Source of the DNA: Streptomyces fulvoviolaceus
GTDB taxonomy: Bacteria; Actinomycetota; Actinomycetes; Streptomycetales; Streptomycetaceae
Direction of reading: 5' to 3'
Assembly: GCF_000718165.1 (NCBI RefSeq)
Contig: NZ_JOEY01000005.1
Span: 219,440-283,439 of the forward strand
Length of the DNA stretch: 64,000 nucleotides
Positions 63,057 to 64,000 of the stretch are shown piece after piece. Positions within the stretch are counted from its first letter, which is position 1. Every line of letters starts with the position of its first letter. Under the pieces are notes generated by a model that searched no databases, was not told the DNA's origin, and worked only from the letters and a program-made list of their open reading frames with translations. Made by a program: the position numbers and the translations under genes.

Positions 63057-63566
63057 TTACGCGTCCTTGGACTCCTCGGCGGCGTCCTCGGCCTCGTCGG
63101 CCTTGGTCACGTCGACCTTGGTCTCCTCGGCAACCGGAGCAGCCTCGGCGTCCTTGGCGGCACGCTTGGTGGCGGCCTCGGCCTCACCAGTCGCAGCCTG
63201 CGCGACCGTCAGCGCCTCGACCAGCTCGATGACAGCCATGGGCGCGTTGTCGCCACGACGGTTACCGATCTTGGTGATGCGGGTGTAGCCACCCGGGCGG
63301 TTCTCGTAGCGCGGGCCGATCTCGGTGAAGAGCGTGTGGACGACGCTCTTGTCCGTGATGGTCTGGAGCACCTGACGGCGGTTGTGAAGGTCGCCCTTCT
63401 TCGCCTTGGTGACCAGACGCTCGGCGTACGGACGCAGCTTGCGCGCCTTCGCCTCGGTGGTGGTGATACGGCCGTGCTCGAAGAGGCTCTTCGCGAGGTT
63501 CGCGAGGAGCAGCTTCTCGTGCGCGGCGCTGCCGCCCAGACGGGCACCCTTGGTGGGCTTCGGCAT
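63057..63566 (-). CDS. rplQ: Ribosomal protein L17
   Basis: 169 residues. The L17 core ([60 protein letters not shown]) ends near residue 120; the remaining ~50 residues are an Ala/Glu/Lys-rich acidic tail common in actinobacteria. The ATG at 63566 follows AAGGAG. It directly follows rpoA. Confidence 0.97.
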   Translation of the reverse strand: MPKPTKGARLGGSAAHEKLLLANLAKSLFEHGRITTTEAKARKLRPYAERLVTKAKKGDLHNRRQVLQTITDKSVVHTLFTEIGPRYENRPGGYTRITKIGNRRGDNAPMAVIELVEALTVAQAATGEAEAATKRAAKDAEAAPVAEETKVDVTKADEAEDAAEESKDA

Positions 63567-63649
63567 TTCTTTCTCCTTGGCATCTGCCCCGGCCGTATCA
63601 GGTACCGGGGTCAGGACCCGGTGAGCGGATGCTCACCGGCAACAACCGA

Positions 63650-64000
63650 TCAGTACTGCTCGGTCTCCACGAAACCCGCGTCCGCGTCGTCGTCGGCGCC
63701 GAAGGCGTCGGCGGCGGCGGTCGGGTCGAATCCGGGCGGGCTGTCCTTCAGGGCCAGGCCCATGCCGGCCAGCTTCGCCTTGACCTCGTCGATGGACTTC
63801 GCACCGAAGTTACGGATGTCCAGGAGGTCGGCCTCGGAGCGGGCGACGAGCTCACCCACGGAGGGGACGGGCCCATGTCGATGCCCTCGGCGTCGATGTT
63901 CAGCTCGCGGGCGAGACCGAACAGCTCGACCAGGGTCTTACCGGCCGACGCCATGGCGTCACGGGGACGCATGGCCTGCTTGGTCTCGACGTCGACGATC
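63650..64000 (-). pseudogene. rpoA: RNA polymerase alpha subunit, 3' part with internal deletion and frameshift
   Basis: From the window edge the minus strand reads [20 protein letters not shown] and onward to [13 protein letters not shown], the end of the alpha N-terminal domain and linker. It then jumps at about 63866-63872. In another frame the sequence resumes at [20 protein letters not shown] and runs to the normal C-terminus GFVETEQY at 63650. Streptomyces RpoA has about 33 more residues between these points (TDAALAADL ... NCLKREGIHS), so about 97 bp are missing. Read through, the frame ends at 63748 without a proper alpha C-terminal domain. rpoA is essential, so an assembly error is quite possible. 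Confidence 0.85.

Overview
The window is chromosomal DNA of a high-GC actinomycete, almost certainly a Streptomyces. The support is the codon bias, the frequent GTG/TTG starts with GGAGG-type ribosome sites, recognisable bldM and whiD sporulation regulators, a shbA-like sigma factor, a groES promoter carrying CIRCE operators, and in-frame TTA (bldA-type) codons in two secreted-protein genes. No rRNA, tRNA, CRISPR array, prophage or complete insertion sequence was seen.

Layout. 1-5.2 kb: three serine/threonine kinase-family genes in tandem, one cut by the window edge and one a degenerate pseudokinase. 5.4-10.8 kb: a secreted serine hydrolase, glpD, a nucleotide-sugar dehydrogenase homologue lacking its catalytic cysteine, and two small membrane proteins. 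10.8-16.1 kb: guaB3, guaB, shbA, bldM and whiD, which joins GMP synthesis to the control of growth and sporulation; bldM carries an exact match to the sigma-BldN promoter consensus as I remember it. 16.1-21.8 kb: LysR, MOSC, SDR and SnoaL-like genes, then groES-groEL1 with two CIRCE operators. 21.9-28.7 kb: two overlapping lipoprotein deacetylases, a THUMP-like methyltransferase, a secreted cell-wall-binding protein, and an ECF42-type sigma factor with its DGPF partner. 28.7-36.8 kb: a TetR remnant, an FG-GAP protein, an LCP ligase, and a small xylan island (GH10 xylanase, LacI regulator, GH3 enzyme) with promoter/operator sites.

37.3-48 kb is the conserved actinobacterial block tsaD-rimI-tsaB, tsaE, a hydrolase, alr, an M23 peptidase, nnrD and acpS. 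It is interrupted by a 201-bp MITE-like element with perfect 23-bp inverted ends, a 56-residue gene under a long palindrome, and a secreted beta-helix protein. 48-54.7 kb is more accessory: an 18-bp tandem repeat, a 42-bp copy of part of nnrD, an EthD/oxidoreductase operon, a frameshifted pseudogene behind glmS, and a paralogous gene pair followed by an SMI1/KNR4 gene. 54.8-64 kb: coaA, a DUF389 protein, glmM, rpsI-rplM, a secreted protein, a GH26 mannanase, truA, rplQ and the 3' part of rpoA.

The genes fall into a few themes: tRNA t6A synthesis (tsaB, tsaD, tsaE), cell-wall precursors and remodelling (glmS, glmM, alr, LCP, M23, deacetylases), purine and chaperone housekeeping, development, and secreted polysaccharide degradation. 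The gene order strongly resembles the mycobacterial sigD-guaB2-guaB3-whiB3-groEL1 ... tsaD-alr-nnr-glmS-glmM-rpsI-rplM-truA-rplQ-rpoA region. The most striking anomaly is rpoA: about 97 bp appear to be missing and the frame is broken inside the alpha C-terminal domain.
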